From positions 11,419,096 through 11,483,095 of the forward strand of contig CM034100.1 of assembly GCA_019914945.1 (NCBI GenBank): a DNA stretch of 64,000 nt. Reading direction: 5' to 3'. Made by a program: the position numbers and the translations under genes. The DNA is from Typha latifolia. Taxonomy: Eukaryota; Streptophyta; Magnoliopsida; Poales; Typhaceae. Below are positions 20,535 to 32,865 of the stretch, piece by piece; positions within the stretch are counted from its first letter, which is position 1; each line of letters starts with the position of its first letter. The notes under the pieces are model-generated. The model saw only the letters and a list, made by a program, of their open reading frames with translations, ran no database searches and had not been told where the DNA came from.

Positions 20535-23137
20535 ATGTATAACAGTGAATTAAATAACCATAACTTCTATAGCACTTCAATAATTTTATTATAAACTATA
20601 GATGAAAATATTTCATATGCTATAATGTGTATATCATGCTCCATAATATATGATTGTCTTCTCATTTTTTTTACCATATATAGTGAAACATATATTTACC
20701 ATTAATAGTAATAAAATAAATAAGACATACTACTTGCATAAATATGCAGAATATTTTACTATCACATAGCAAAAAAATGTTTAACATTTTAACAGCCCCA
20801 CATTCTATTCAATATATAAGAATAATATTTATTCTAATATAAGGCATGCCCAACATGGAATCTTAATTCTCATATTCAAGAATTAACATATTGAATGTTC
20901 ATAAAAATTTATTCCTATTAAATTTATTGCTAAAAGTTAATATTCAAGGGACTAGAATGTAATATGTTAAAAATAAAATGAGTTCTTTTTTATCAAAATA
21001 GTAAAGCTAATATATTGACAACGAGAAGATCATTTTTCTAATATATGATCTCAAAATATTTTTATATGCCTCATTTATAATTCCATTTTTATGTTCCTCA
21101 AAAAGGGTTTTTTCTGCAAATTGCAGTATTTTTTTAAATGCTAATAAAAATTCTCATAGTTTCACCAATATTGATGTCAATACCAAAATTATGATATTTT
21201 AAAATTTGCATAAAAAATATATTACAAGAAAATTTCATGTTTGATAATCCATAATAATTATATAGACAAAATCACAAATAATTAAATCTAGTATTGAAAC
21301 TGTAAATTTACTCAACAGTTTATTTAAAATATAATTCAAATCGACGATTAAAAACTGCAAATAATGTATACTATCTACTTCTAAGAAATAACTTAAAAGT
21401 ACTTTTAATAAATATTGGTTTTAAACTCAAAACAAATTTTTTTCCTGTTTAACATAGACCAAAATAATTTTCAGATCATAAGATCTGAAATAAAAATTCA
21501 GCACAATAAGAGTAGACAATTTTAAGTTGAGTACATCAACGAGATAATCAAATCTCTTTATTAGGACAAATGAGATAATTTCTTTTTCACCCATTGAACT
21601 ATTACTATTTTCTATAATAATTCTTAAATTTTTTTTAGTACATAATGACCTCTCTGAACTATCAGAAATACCTCATTTGACTCCTTCCATTGGGAGATCA
21701 TTATGTACCAAAAAGAAAAATTTAGGGATCACTATGTAAAAAAAAAGTGTAGGGGTAATCTTAAAATTATCACATTAGTTATGAATTCAAATTTGATTTT
21801 GATCCACTAACCAAAGCCATAAAATAATAAAAATTTATTTTAGGTATATGTGATCATTTATCCAACATACATTAATAAAGCATGTAAAAGAAATTTTCTC
21901 ACAATTATTTTATTTTTAAAATGTTCCAAATGAAGATATAATAATAACCGCAACAATTTCAGTCAAGTATACATACAAGAATAGAAATTTCTATCTAGTA
22001 GAAAGATTATTTTATAATTTGCTGAATTTGTAAGGACTAAAATTCAACTCCACAATTGCATTAAAAGAAACTAAAAGCAGCATTTACAGCATTAAAATCG
22101 AAAAGATTTAAAATTCTTTTTTTTCTTTGCAAATAAGCAAAATTTCTTCACCCGAAAATTTGTTCTTTTTCTTTGCAAATATAGAAAATTTCTTCACGAA
22201 TCAACATTCTATTTTAAACTTATATGTTTATAAAATAAGTGAGAACCTTAGTAGGTCCTATTAAACACATAAACTAGAATATCACTTTTCTTTATATTAT
22301 TAGTTTTATTTCTAAAATTTAACATAAATAATTTATGCACCGAGTAAATCTAGTTTTATATTTGAAAAAATAAAATAAATATTATTTTTATATAAATAAT
22401 AATACAAAGAAGTTAATGCATTTTGGCCTATGAGGCACACCGAAGTACAGCTGTCCTAAAGAAAAATTATGCCCTCTATGCAGAGTTACCGGGCCTCTCT
22501 TTTCTTTTGGGTACTACCTAGAACTTTATTCCTATGTCACAGGTTAGTACAATTCTTCAATTCGTCTCTGTGAGAATAGTACTTCTCCAATTCAATCAAA
22601 ATATTATATATGAGAAAAATTAAGAAGTAGTCAAAGGTTCAGTATTTGACTTAGAATTTTTGTGATATATTTTCTCATGAATAAATTGTTATTTTATAGG
22701 TATTTGAGATTTTTTGAATTTCTCAAAAACTTGTAATCCCTAAATAAATTTAGCTTATAATTATTTTAAAATGACCATTATGGTCATTACAAAATTTTAA
22801 AATTTTTAATAATGTTTGAGTTTTAAATTCTTTTAATTACTAGTTTTAAATTTACGTCAATTCTGAAATTAATAACATAATGTTTCTCCCTCCTCTAACA
22901 ATCGTGGTAGTGTGGAAGAAATGAATGTTTTGATCATCCTTCTTAATCCAGTGAATGCAGGACTTCGACATGTAGTTAAAGAGAATAAATGGGAGTACTT
23001 GTCAGCCTACATTTCTCCGGTGTTATAGTCTGCTAATAGAGTTGTGAAGAAGCTACTTCATTTTGAAGGAACTTCTAATTGTATTAGAAGAAGCTACTTC
23101 ATATTGAAGGAAAATCCAACTTTTGATAACTCTGAGG
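20535..23137. other. AT-rich intergenic DNA
   Basis: No reading frame with protein character is seen. Small structures: a foldback at about 21626-21722, whose arms read TAGTACATAATGACCTCTC and, inverted, GGTACATAATGATCTCCC; and a direct duplication of TTTCTTTGCAAATA...AAATTTCTTCAC at about 22116 and 22162. Confidence 0.6.
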
Positions 23138-23680
23138 GTTAATTACATTTTAAGCCTAACAACTATTACTCAATATTACTTTTACAATTTCATCACTAAA
23201 AAAAAAATAGACATATATGCCTCCTGAGTTACCAAAATGTATCACTAAATCCCTTTCTTAAGCATCTCCTTAGAAATAAACTTAAATATTTTACTAACTA
23301 AATTAATAGACAGATAGTAGTACTATTACCCTCTCTTTCCTTTTCTTTTGACTTTTTACCTATCTCCTTTCCTTTCCTTCCTCCTTAGATCATCTCTTTA
23401 GAGTTGGGAAATGAGATTGGGGTGATATTATAAGTGAATTTGGAAGGAATTAGGAGAACATTACTTTAGAGTTTGATATCCGGAGAACATACGATAGAAG
23501 CCATCGATGAAGAGATATATGGAAGGATATAGCAAAAACAAGATCAAGGTATTTTTGTCTATTTCTAAGGGAATGCAGATAGAGGGGCTTTAGTGAGGCA
23601 CTTTGGTAATTTAGAGTGTGCCTATCCATTTTTCTTTTGTTTCTTTGAGAGCATAATTGAGAATATTAAGATGTAATTAT
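23138..23680. mobile_element. Foldback/MITE with long inverted arms
   Basis: The left arm (about 23138-23290) and the reverse complement of the right arm (about 23530-23680) share TAATTACAT(T/C)TTAA, ATTACCAAA(A/G)TG, CACTAAA(T/G)CCC and CCTTAGAAATA(A/G)AC in the same order. No protein is encoded. The long arms suggest a Mutator-like MITE. I could not define a TSD. Confidence 0.55.
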
Positions 23681-24977
23681 GTCGTGTGAAAAATAATATG
23701 AGATTTCTCACTGTTGTAGTTTAGTAGTGCCAGTAGACGATTGTCCTAATTTTAATAGTCGGCGGTGGACAAATGGTGGTATGTACTACCGTGTATGATT
23801 TGGCAACCTATTACAGCCAGCCAAACAGTCCAGGTACAGGAATTTCTAGCATTATCACTTGGAACCATCTTAATTGTATGAAGTACTTGTTTTCAAATAG
23901 GAACCATCCTAATAAAGGCAGCATTAAAAGCCCTACTAGAAGCAAGCCAGTACGTAATTCCACAAAAGAAAGAGCGGTGAAAAGGAAGTACTTGTTTCCT
24001 TCTCGTGTATTCTTCATATAATAACCGAGTTTGGTGATCAAATTAAAAAGGAAACAGTCACTAGTACTACGGAGAGAGCCACTTCGAGAAGGTATCGCTT
24101 TCACCGAACAAAATTAAGGAAAGTAGTTCTTCTTGTTAGGAACGAATTCGAGGGTGGCTGTAGGCGTGAACAAAGGCCACGCCCTAGAAATCCAAAAACC
24201 TTTTACCCCACGTTTTTGTATGCTGCAAAAGGAGCACAGCATAAGCTACAATATAAATCCAACGATTTCTAACCAACGAATTGGAAAAGCCAGAATGCAA
24301 ACGAGATCGATAGGGCTGGGCTAGCTACCTTTTCTTTACTGTTACTTACATATAGCTAGCCAGTATTCTTGTCCTGTTGTGGTTCACCAAATCCTTTTTT
24401 TTTTCTTCTCTTGCTTGCGTTACAGCAAAGTTTGGAATATAGATTGTGTGCATGCATGCATTAGATACAATTAGTTGTGTCACCGACAATCTTTTAGTTT
24501 ACTAATTAGAGAAAGCAAGTAGCTGATGCTTCTTCGTTTGAATTTGTCTAGGTAAAATATTCTTTTGCACGGAGAAAAAAGGAGCCTTGATGTAAACAAA
24601 CATTTCATACCCAGGAGGTCGCCATCTTTCACACGCCAGACTACTACTGCATGATATCAATGCAGGAAGATATAGATACGGAATTAATACAAAATTACTT
24701 TAGTTTAATCTATTATATGCTCAATGAAGTTAAGCTTTGAGAGCGATAACCTTTATCCATTCAACTCAATTACATCGTTGTTAAAGTTTATCAAGATCCA
24801 AGTTCTATACACCTATATAAATTTAAGTATCGATTGCTTTTGATTTGATATTAAGTTATAAAACTAACTCGGTATAATTTTCTTTCCGTCAGTTTTTAAT
24901 GCTTGATGGTGCTTCTTGGTTACTGTTTAATAAAGTTAATGCCAATTGTTACGTCTTGGGTTGTATCTCATAAAATT
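23681..24977. other. Intergenic DNA upstream of the NAC locus
   Basis: Open frames at 23773-24021 and 24133-24324 lack recognisable domains and I do not support them as genes. A near-repeat of GGAACCATC(T/C)TAAT occurs at 23861 and 23901. Otherwise nothing stands out. Confidence 0.5.
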
Positions 24978-25630
24978 GGCAAATACTTTAATGCACCTTT
25001 AAAAATTATAATCTTAATTCAACGGTTATAATAGCCAGTTTTCATACCCGGTTTCAAAATCACATTACATAAGAAAAAGAATATATTAGTTAAGAAGATT
25101 TAATTACATGTGCCTAACTTCCCAATTTTCTATTATATCCTCGAAGATCTTAACCATTAGATCTTCATCAAACTGATTGATAAATAATTAACTTTATGGT
25201 ACGAAAAAAGCACTCTACACGTTTTTTTCTTCTTCCGTTAAGATTTCTCTCTTAAATATAATTATGCCTTAATTATATGAGATATTATTTAATATTAAAT
25301 AATTTAAATTTAATTATTTGGAGATAAACTTTAATTTAAATATAATTCTCTATCTCTATCTATTAAAATTTAATTTAAATCAATCTTAAACTAATGGGAG
25401 ATATATGTAAATAATAAAAAATAATTAAATTTTTATCAAATTAATTATAAAAGACATCAATACCTTATTTTGATATATATACATTACTTTCAGTTAATGA
25501 TATATATGTCTTTTACTTGATAAAATATTAAGATAATATAATTGTCAAAAAATAATGTGCAAAATTATATATCTAAAAAAATTACCTAGGTAATATCTTT
25601 CATTCCTATTATACCCTAAAGATCTTAATT
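24978..25630. repeat. Dispersed repeat, copy 1 (about 650 bp)
   Basis: It starts GGCAAATACTTTAATGCACC and agrees with 29197-29882 through long AT-rich stretches, including AATAGCCAGTTTTCATACCC and ATTTCTCTCTTAAATATAAT. Within the repeat a unit around AGATCTTAACCATTAGATCTTC recurs near its end. No protein is encoded. It ends where the MITE TSD begins. Confidence 0.8.
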
Positions 25631-25635
25631 ACATT

Positions 25636-26172
25636 GGGCAAATTACATATTACCCCCTTTGGTTTAATCAAAAATCAAACAGATCCCTAAAAAGTATCGT
25701 TTAACGTCCTCTTCTCTGTGGTCCCGACTAAAATGTTATTATGGACAGAATATAGCCGAGATAGAAAATGACCTAAATAACCTTAGTCTAGAAACACATG
25801 GAAAGGAGGGTAGTTGGGTGTTCATAGAGTATGTGTATCAACTCTGGAGGGAATATTACTAAAAGGAAAAGCGCAGTTTGGGTACTAATTTCCATATGTT
25901 TTGAGATAACAGATAAGAGGATTACTACTTTAATTAAAAGAGGGAAAAGGGTAGTTTGGGTAACTGTGTATCAATTCTGGAGGGAATTTCTCCCGCCAAC
26001 GCATTGATAACAAATAAAGCGTTCCTAACAATTGTTTTTACATCCCAATATGTTTGAATGGAGTTTGTAACGCTTTTAATTTAGTCAGGAGGATTAAGTG
26101 ATACATTTAAAAGTTTCAGTAAGGTCCGTTTGATTCTTGACCAAACCACAGGGAGCAATATATAATTTGCCC
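25636..26172. mobile_element. Mutator-like MITE with 9-bp TSD
   Basis: Terminal inverted repeats of about 50 bp: left GGGCAAATTACATATTACCC..., and the right end reads the same inverted (GGGCAAATTATATATTGCTC). The flanks AATTACATT (25627-25635) and AATTTCATT (26173-26181) are a 9-bp target duplication with one mismatch, which is diagnostic of the Mutator superfamily. At 537 bp and non-coding, it needs transposase in trans. Inside, GTAGTTTGGGTA..GTGTATCAACTCTGGAGGGAAT occurs twice. Confidence 0.8.
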
Positions 26173-26181
26173 AATTTCATT

Positions 26182-27201
26182 TTTACTAGCTCTAAAGAGC
26201 ACTAATAATTACTCTTTAATTATAATTTTTCTTTTGACATTTAAAATCCTTCTATTAAGCTGAACAAAGAAAGCATGCACGTTCTTCTTCTTAGTTTCTT
26301 TCGATTGCCACTGACGGACCTATCAAGCCGCACGTACGGGAAACGTCCTCATCACAGATTATATCGTAACATAATCTAATAAAAGATTAAGCCACTCTAT
26401 ATATATAGGCGTAATGAAAGAATATTAATAAAAGATTCCACGAGGGTCTCTCACATGCCACACTTAGTTACTTACGTCGTTTCGCCAACTATGGAACGAG
26501 GAGCCGAGAGTCTCAATATTTCACAAATTAAGATGGTCATCGAACCGATATTAATGCTACAAATTACTCCCGTTGGAACCAGGAGAATTACTTAATTATT
26601 TATTAGACACTCTAAACCCTTCTACTCTGTTACTACATTAATGAAACGAGCTCCGGGGAGAAACAAAGCGATTCGTCCTCCTTGCTCTCTTTCACACTCA
26701 AAAGAACTAGAGAGCCATACAAGGCTTTCGACGTGCAGGGCAGACGATACACGTGCCATACTACCATTGGCTCTTCCCCTGCGTGCGTGCGGTTTCGGCG
26801 GGCCTTCTCGGGTGGGTAGGAACGGTTGGAGTTGGTTGGAAGGAGATACTGATATCACAAACAGTGTGACCAATACTCCAACCTTCTCTACGAAACCACC
26901 CCAATTAATCACCAGATTTACACATCCCGCCCACGACTTCCCCTCGAGACAGTGGCAAACTGTAATAAAAACCCTACTCTACGCCTCGCTGGCCAGGACA
27001 CCATTATCGTCGGCCTGTCCATCGTTTTCAAAGAGTTGGATGCGATTTGCAAGGGCTGTACAACAAGTCTCTTTTGGTCACCCTTATTAATATCTACCCT
27101 TCCTTATCTCCTTTTCTAGTAGCTGCTTATTTTTAGCACAACCTAATTAATGACTTTATATTGCTACCTCTCGTGATGCTTTGCTGACCATTTAGCTACA
27201 A
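26182..27201 (+). promoter_or_regulatory. NAC gene upstream region
   Basis: A TATA-like CTATATATATAG lies at about 26396, a CACGTG G-box core at 26750-26755, and a second TTTATAT at about 27156. 26640-27060 is clearly richer in G+C than its surroundings and is probably leader or proximal promoter. An open frame of 149 codons (26641-27090) runs through it but shows no domain, and I do not call it a gene. The transcription start is not determined. Confidence 0.45.
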
Positions 27202-28296
27202 ATGGAGGAGATCCTCCCTCCTGGATTCAGGTTCCACCCTACTGATGAAGAGCTCATTGTTTACTACCTCACCCGCAAGGTGTCGGAGTTTGGTTTTGTC
27301 GCAAAGGCCATCACCGACGTTGATCTTAACAAGTGCGAGCCATGGGATCTCCCAGGTACTCAAGTTGGATTGGACTTGCTTCATGTACATGTTGAGTAGT
27401 TTCTCTTTAATCTTAGTTCTCATATATAGGCAAAGCTAGCATGGGGGAGAAAGAGTGGTACTTCTTTAGCTTGAAGGATCGGAAGTATCCGACCGGGCTT
27501 CGAACTAATCGAGCAACCGACGCTGGATACTGGAAGACTACCGGCAAAGACAAGGAGATCTTTCACTGTGGTCTCTTGGTTGGAATGAAGAAGACCTTGG
27601 TGTTCTACAAAGGAAGAGCTCCAAGAGGGGAAAAGACCAATTGGGTCATGCATGAGTACAGGCTCCAAAGCAAGTTCTCCTACAGACCAACAAAGGTAAT
27701 TAAATTAATTTAAATTCAAAATTTACAGCATTGTTTTCTTGGTAAATATTGATTCCTAGCCAATGGTTTGGTAGGAGGAATGGGTTGTGTGTAGGGTATT
27801 CAGAAAGAGCAACACTTGCAAGAAGCCACTACAAAGCAGTCCACCATATGGATCTCCATGCAATACCACCTCACTTAGTGAGCTAGGAGAAATCGATCCA
27901 TCAATCCTAAATAATCTTGTCACTGCTTCAAGCACAACCAGTGGAATGCAAATTAATGATAGTATCAGTAACAAGGTGGATGCGAGCACGTATATGAATT
28001 GGATGTTATCTAGAGAGGCTACTGAGCAGGCTTCAAACCCATGGCCAGGCTTGCTGGGTTCGGTCTTTGCAGCTAATCAAGGGAGTACCAAGGTGTTGCC
28101 ATTCAATGGTTATCAACCTCGAGAAGCTGCCAATATTGCAAACTTGAACGCTTTTGTAACACAAGGTGATGCTGGCTTTGTAAGTGAATCAAAATTAAGC
28201 TTCAATGGTTGTTCTTCTCAAGGAATGGATTGTGCACAGCAACAGCAGCAGCAGCAGCAATCTATTGGCCAGGAATCAATATGGAGAGGCTATTAA
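27202..28296 (+). CDS. NAC domain transcription factor (NAM/CUC-like), three exons
   Basis: Exons are 27202-27355, 27430-27695 and 27775-28296; the introns (74 and 79 bp) are GT-AG. The product has 313 residues. The NAC domain fills residues 5-151: subdomain [20 protein letters not shown] (5-23), B around [33 protein letters not shown] (71-90), [14 protein letters not shown] and NWVMHEYRL (104-130), [11 protein letters not shown] (143-152). It should bind DNA in the nucleus as a dimer. Intron 1 splits the Gly after DLP and intron 2 precedes EEWVV, the standard NAM-type positions. The C-terminal activation region is Ser/Asn-rich with 8 Gln (295-302) near the end. It looks closest to the ANAC058/ANAC038 branch of the NAM/CUC group (by eye). 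I see no miR164 site, which some relatives have. It is the only intact host gene in the window. Confidence 0.95.
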
Positions 28297-29196
28297 AGGA
28301 GTAATATATGGGTGAATGGGAAAACCCCATGATGCAAAATCTTAATTAGCTAGGTATCAGTCAACAGTTTGATTGTTCACTAGTTATTTTGGCACTATTA
28401 AATTGCAAATGTATAATAGTTTCATTCTCTTGTATTTGTGGGAAGTTAATTATATGCTAGATATGATATGTTCTCTTGGGTTCTAATATGATCTTTTGGC
28501 TGCTTCATGTATTTGCACAGTTAGCACCTTCCGATGTCAACCTAGCTAGCTGTTCTTCACCAACATGCTCCATCCCATAAGTCATGATTTGAGCTTAAAA
28601 TATTAACGAGTCGAACACGAGAAGGGGTTAATTAGTTTGTTGATGTTTGCTTGATATAGTTATATAAATTAAATTAGCCATTAGATTTAGAAATTACTGA
28701 CAAATTAATAGGTATTCTAGACATTATTTAAGCTACCTGAATCAAGCTCATGAGCCCTAAACAGGCCAACTGAGCTGAGACCTAAACAAGTTCATTTACT
28801 TACTAAGCGAAACAGGCCAAATAATCATGAGCTAGGATTTTGGCTCGGCTCCAACTAGACTCTGGCTCAAGTTGGACAAAGTTAATTTTAAGCAAAACAA
28901 AACTCTTTTTTGTTCCGGGTCATTGGCATCCCTAGTAACACCATTCCAAAACAGTGGTTATGGAAAAGTTGTTGCAACTAGAAGAAAAGGATTTCAATAA
29001 CTATAGATTACCTCTTATGATTTGGCCCAATTTCAGCTTACCCTCATGTATATTAAATTCAAGTATTTAACCCTTGGTGGTCCAGACCATGCTATCGAAG
29101 ATGTGAAAATCTTAATTACCCACACATAAATATAATTTGATTTGATGATGGTAGGAGTATTTTAGTTATTTAATAACTTAATTATGTTAGAAAATA
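28297..29196. other. NAC 3' flank and intergenic DNA
   Basis: The 3' UTR probably lies within the first 200-300 bp (no strong AATAAA is seen; T-rich runs around 28400-28450). The remainder is AT-rich with no supported gene. Confidence 0.5.
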
Positions 29197-29882
29197 GGCA
29201 AATACTTCAATGCACCTTTAAATATTATAATTTTAATCCAACGGCTATAATAGCCAGTTTTCATACCCGGTACCGGTTCCAAAACCACATTATGTAATAA
29301 AAAAAAGTATATTAGTTAAGAAGATTAATTACGTGTGTCTAACTTCCCAATTTTCTTGTTATATCCTTGAAGATCTTAACCATTAGATCTTTATCAAAGT
29401 GATTGATAAACAATTAATTTTACGGTACAGAAGAAGCGCTCTACACGTTTTTTTTCTTCTTCCGTTAAGATTTCTCTCTTAAATATAATTATGCCTTAAT
29501 TATAGGAGATATCATTTAATATTAAATAATTTAAATTTGATTATTTAGAGATAAACTTCAATTTAAATATAATTCTCTATCTCTATCTATTAAAATTTAA
29601 TTTAAATCAATCTTAAACTAATGGGAGATATATGTAAATAATAAAAAATAATCAAAAAGATAAAATGTAATTAAATTTTCATCAAGTTAATTATAAAAGG
29701 CATCAATACCCTTATTTTGATATATATATACATTACTCTCAGTTAATGATATATGTCTTTTACTTAATAAAATATTAAGATAATATAATTGCTAAAAAAT
29801 AATGTGCAAAATGATATATCTAAAAAAATTACCTGCTGAACCGGTAATATCTTTCATTCCTATTATACCCTTAAAGATCATA
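29197..29882. repeat. Dispersed repeat, copy 2 (about 690 bp)
   Basis: It is in the same orientation as 24978-25630 and nearly colinear, with small indels (for example GGTACCGGTTCC for GGTTTC). It keeps the second inner unit (CCGTTAGATCTTCGTC, 29884 on) that copy 1 lost next to the MITE. The two copies bracket the NAC gene. Confidence 0.8.
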
Positions 29883-30179
29883 ACCGTTAGATCTTCGTCA
29901 AATTGATTGATAAAGAATTAATTCTATTGCATGGAAGAAACCCTCTAGAAAATATTGTCACCAATAATGGTAGGGATAGTTTCATCATTTGCATATTAAT
30001 TTTGGATGAGAAAGTTAACAATTATGAATTGTACCTATGCTTGAACTGCATGGTTATATTAAATACCTATGTTTGAACTACACATGTATACATTAAAATT
30101 AGTCAAACTATAAAAGGAGTAAACTATATTTTGCTAAAAATAATTTTCACCAGCATACTTTATTTGAGCAACTAACGAT

Positions 30180-31262
30180 TGGAGGACTCGCCAATTCCCA
30201 ACCCATTACAGTCAGATCGAGTGCCTCGGTTATGAAGGGTGCAGCAATCCACCACTAATTCTATTGAGATTGACCTGGATCTGCTGGAAGATATTTGCAC
30301 TAAATGGAAGAATGCACTAACGTTCTAGACTGCTCTTCGATTTAAGTTTAGTGCAAGAAGAACATCATTGGATGGTTAAGGATTGGATATTAAGTCTAAA
30401 AAGGTAGAGGTTGAACAAGACAGAGACCATTTGAGGGCTCAGTTGTATGAGGAAGCTGACCGATCTATCTGGGATGTTTAGTTTTCCCCAATTGGCCAGC
30501 CCGCCTGGAGGCATGATGTCTCTTCGTTTGCCCAGCCCAGTGCTTGATGCCTTGAAACCTTGCTCCCTGTCCGCCTTAAAAAGACTGCGAATTCTGATGC
30601 TTCTAACCCCAGTTCATCTTCAACACATGCAACGAAAGGTGTATTTGGTTGCTTTCGACTCACCTGCCGCCAAGAAGTTGCCACATGACACTCTGACAGC
30701 CATAATGAGAGCTTGAGAAGCGAAGCCCACTCACCTTATTCATGTGGGTTGGTATGACATGACTATTTTGGAGCCTTATGGATTTGGAGCCTGACGCTAC
30801 AAATGTGCAGATAGGTTCGAACCACCAGTCTGTTGGTCTGGATACTTCTTTAATGGATAATTAATCTTTCACCCTCACCTAATTTTTGATGATCCTAGCA
30901 TGGATCTGGACAATGCTTACCCGCTTGGCTCCTCTGGAAAAGATCATAAGAAAGGTGAGGCCTTGGTTGAGGCCCATGCTGCTCTGGTGGTTAATCTCTC
31001 TGAATTATATATCCTCCTCTGGACAAGAGGACCTTGCAAGCCCTACGGAGGAAGGTGACCTCGTATATCTATGGAGAGCCCTGGAAATACCGCAAGCATA
31101 TGAATTTTCAAATTGTTCACCGATCCTCTCAAGCTCTATTTTGTTGTTGTAAAGGAGGAAGAACCAAAAGAAAAATTATTGACAAGAAGTTGCGAAAGCC
31201 TATGGCTCAACCTACCGTCGTGCAGGAGGAAGGTAACCTAAACCCTGATGTTATAATCTAAA
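30180..31262 (+). pseudogene. Unclassified coding-like remnant
   Basis: The base composition is more balanced than the flanks, and several short open frames switch between phases (30447-30716, 30886-31152, 31034-31261). One phase gives KVEVEQDRDHLRAQLYEEAD and another EPWKYRKHMNFQIVH. This looks like a decayed gene or transposon gag, but I recognise no family and claim no function. Confidence 0.3.
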
Positions 31263-31633
31263 TTTTATCGCATATCATCATGGTCATGCATGCATGAGTC
31301 ACAAATATATCCTTATTTTTTCCTCTATTCTTTTCAAGCTCTAGATAATTTCTTTCGTTGTATGGAATTTCATTTTCTTATCATTTGAGATTCCAAATCT
31401 TTCTCTTTGGAGATAGATGATATCTAACAAGAATCATTAATACATAATAAGTAAGAACCTAGAGCTACATACTCTTCTTGGTTGGTATCCATATACAATG
31501 CTTGACAATAATAGTCAAACAAATGCACAATAAAATCAAATTAAGCAAACAAATCCTTCCCCACAATGATCGCACTATTTCTAATCACAATTCAATATGA
31601 TTAATTTGATGGTGATCTACTCTGATGCTAATT
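31263..31633 (-). other. Start of the internal region of a decayed Copia element (minus)
   Basis: A PBS-like CTCTGATGCTAATT lies at about 31620-31633 beside the LTR. The sequence then matches, inverted, 35270-35640 (for example GAGTATGTAG..TTCTTACTT.TTGTGTA.TAATGATTCTT). No open frame survives. Confidence 0.5.
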
Positions 31634-32865
31634 AAAAATATTGGTAGATACAGGATTCCTAGTTAGACTAGGTTTAAATATATGAAAAATAAAAGTGCAA
31701 GACAAAGTTAAAATCAAATCAAAGTCAAAAAAATCCAAAATGATTTGAAAAAAAAACTCAAATTCTACAAGGTTTAGAAAACCAATTAAAAATCAAGATT
31801 TGAAAACTGAAATCGACACGAGATGGAAATTAAAATACTACTCTAACTATAAAAACTAAACTCAAATCAATGAACGAAAATCCAAGAAAGAATAGGAAAT
31901 AAAAAGTCAAATGAGAGTAATAATTAGAAAAGTATACATGATAAACACCAAGAATGAACTTTTAATGTGGAAACCCTCTTAGTTCATTTAGAGTAAAAAA
32001 ATCATAGATCTACCCAAACCAGATCAATCTATATTATATCATTCATAGAAATAAGAAATACTTACAACCCTCTAGACTGTCCATCGTCTAAGTGTTGACG
32101 TCTACATCTTTTGCTCAACGTTTGTGTCGGTTAACTACTCTATGATTAGATTGACTTTGCATCTAGTTCGCAATATTTCACTACGAATCACTCCTCAAAC
32201 TCTTTAGTGGTCATTGATAGTAGTCAATATGACTAGGTTTAACTCCATTGGTGTTTTAGAATCATCCTCCCTTGAAGTTCAGCACTTAGACTATGTAGAA
32301 ATTCTCTATACATTAGATAGGAATTTAACTCTAAAAAGAATTAGATAAACCCTTCTATGTTGCGGCTAGAAATTCTTAGAATTCTCACTTGGATGGATGT
32401 CTCAACCTCTAGTCTCAATCACTTATCTAGAGATGAAGAACATCAATGATTCGTACTAAATCACCAAAGGAATCTTCAAATACATTCCTGAATATGAATT
32501 TTGCTTTGATATCTTACGCAGTCATCTAAACACCATCATTTCCATCCAAATGCCCTTAATTTTATTAATTGATACTTTCTAGCTCTCCAAACACCATTAA
32601 TGTCCTTCAAACTGGGTTCTCAAAATTGCATGCTAAATTTTAATTTCTTTACGTTACATCTAAATTTCTTCGCATGATCTGATCTTCCATATGCTAAATG
32701 CCTTGACCAAACACTTTAATATAATTTGTACAATAGTGACGTGATTTTTTCTAGAAACTTGCCATTATAAAATATTGTACTCACAATCTCACTGTTAGAA
32801 ATTTTATGTCAAAGTTTAATTTCTAAACAATTCTTTAGAATTTACAAAATTTCCTAAGGTCAACA
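31634..32865 (-). repeat. Decayed Copia LTR, minus orientation
   Basis: On the minus strand it runs from TGTTGACCTTAGG (32865) to the PBS at 31633. It shares blocks with Cop1 and with the plus-strand copies at 33545-35262 (GGGTTGTAAGTA, AGATTGATCTGGTTTGGG, TCCACATTAAAA). Confidence 0.55.

Noticed and set aside
23773..24324. Short frames upstream of the NAC locus as possible small genes.
   Set aside because: No domain, no splice or codon pattern, and the strands overlap.
26641..27090. 149-codon open frame upstream of the NAC gene.
   Set aside because: No domain, no protein-like repeat pattern, and it lies in the G+C-richer proximal region of the NAC gene; most likely chance.
27978..27998. 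Possible miR164 target site in the third NAC exon (AGCACGT).
   Set aside because: Only about seven bases fit the known target and the reading phase differs from that of miR164-regulated NAC genes; pairing would be far too weak.
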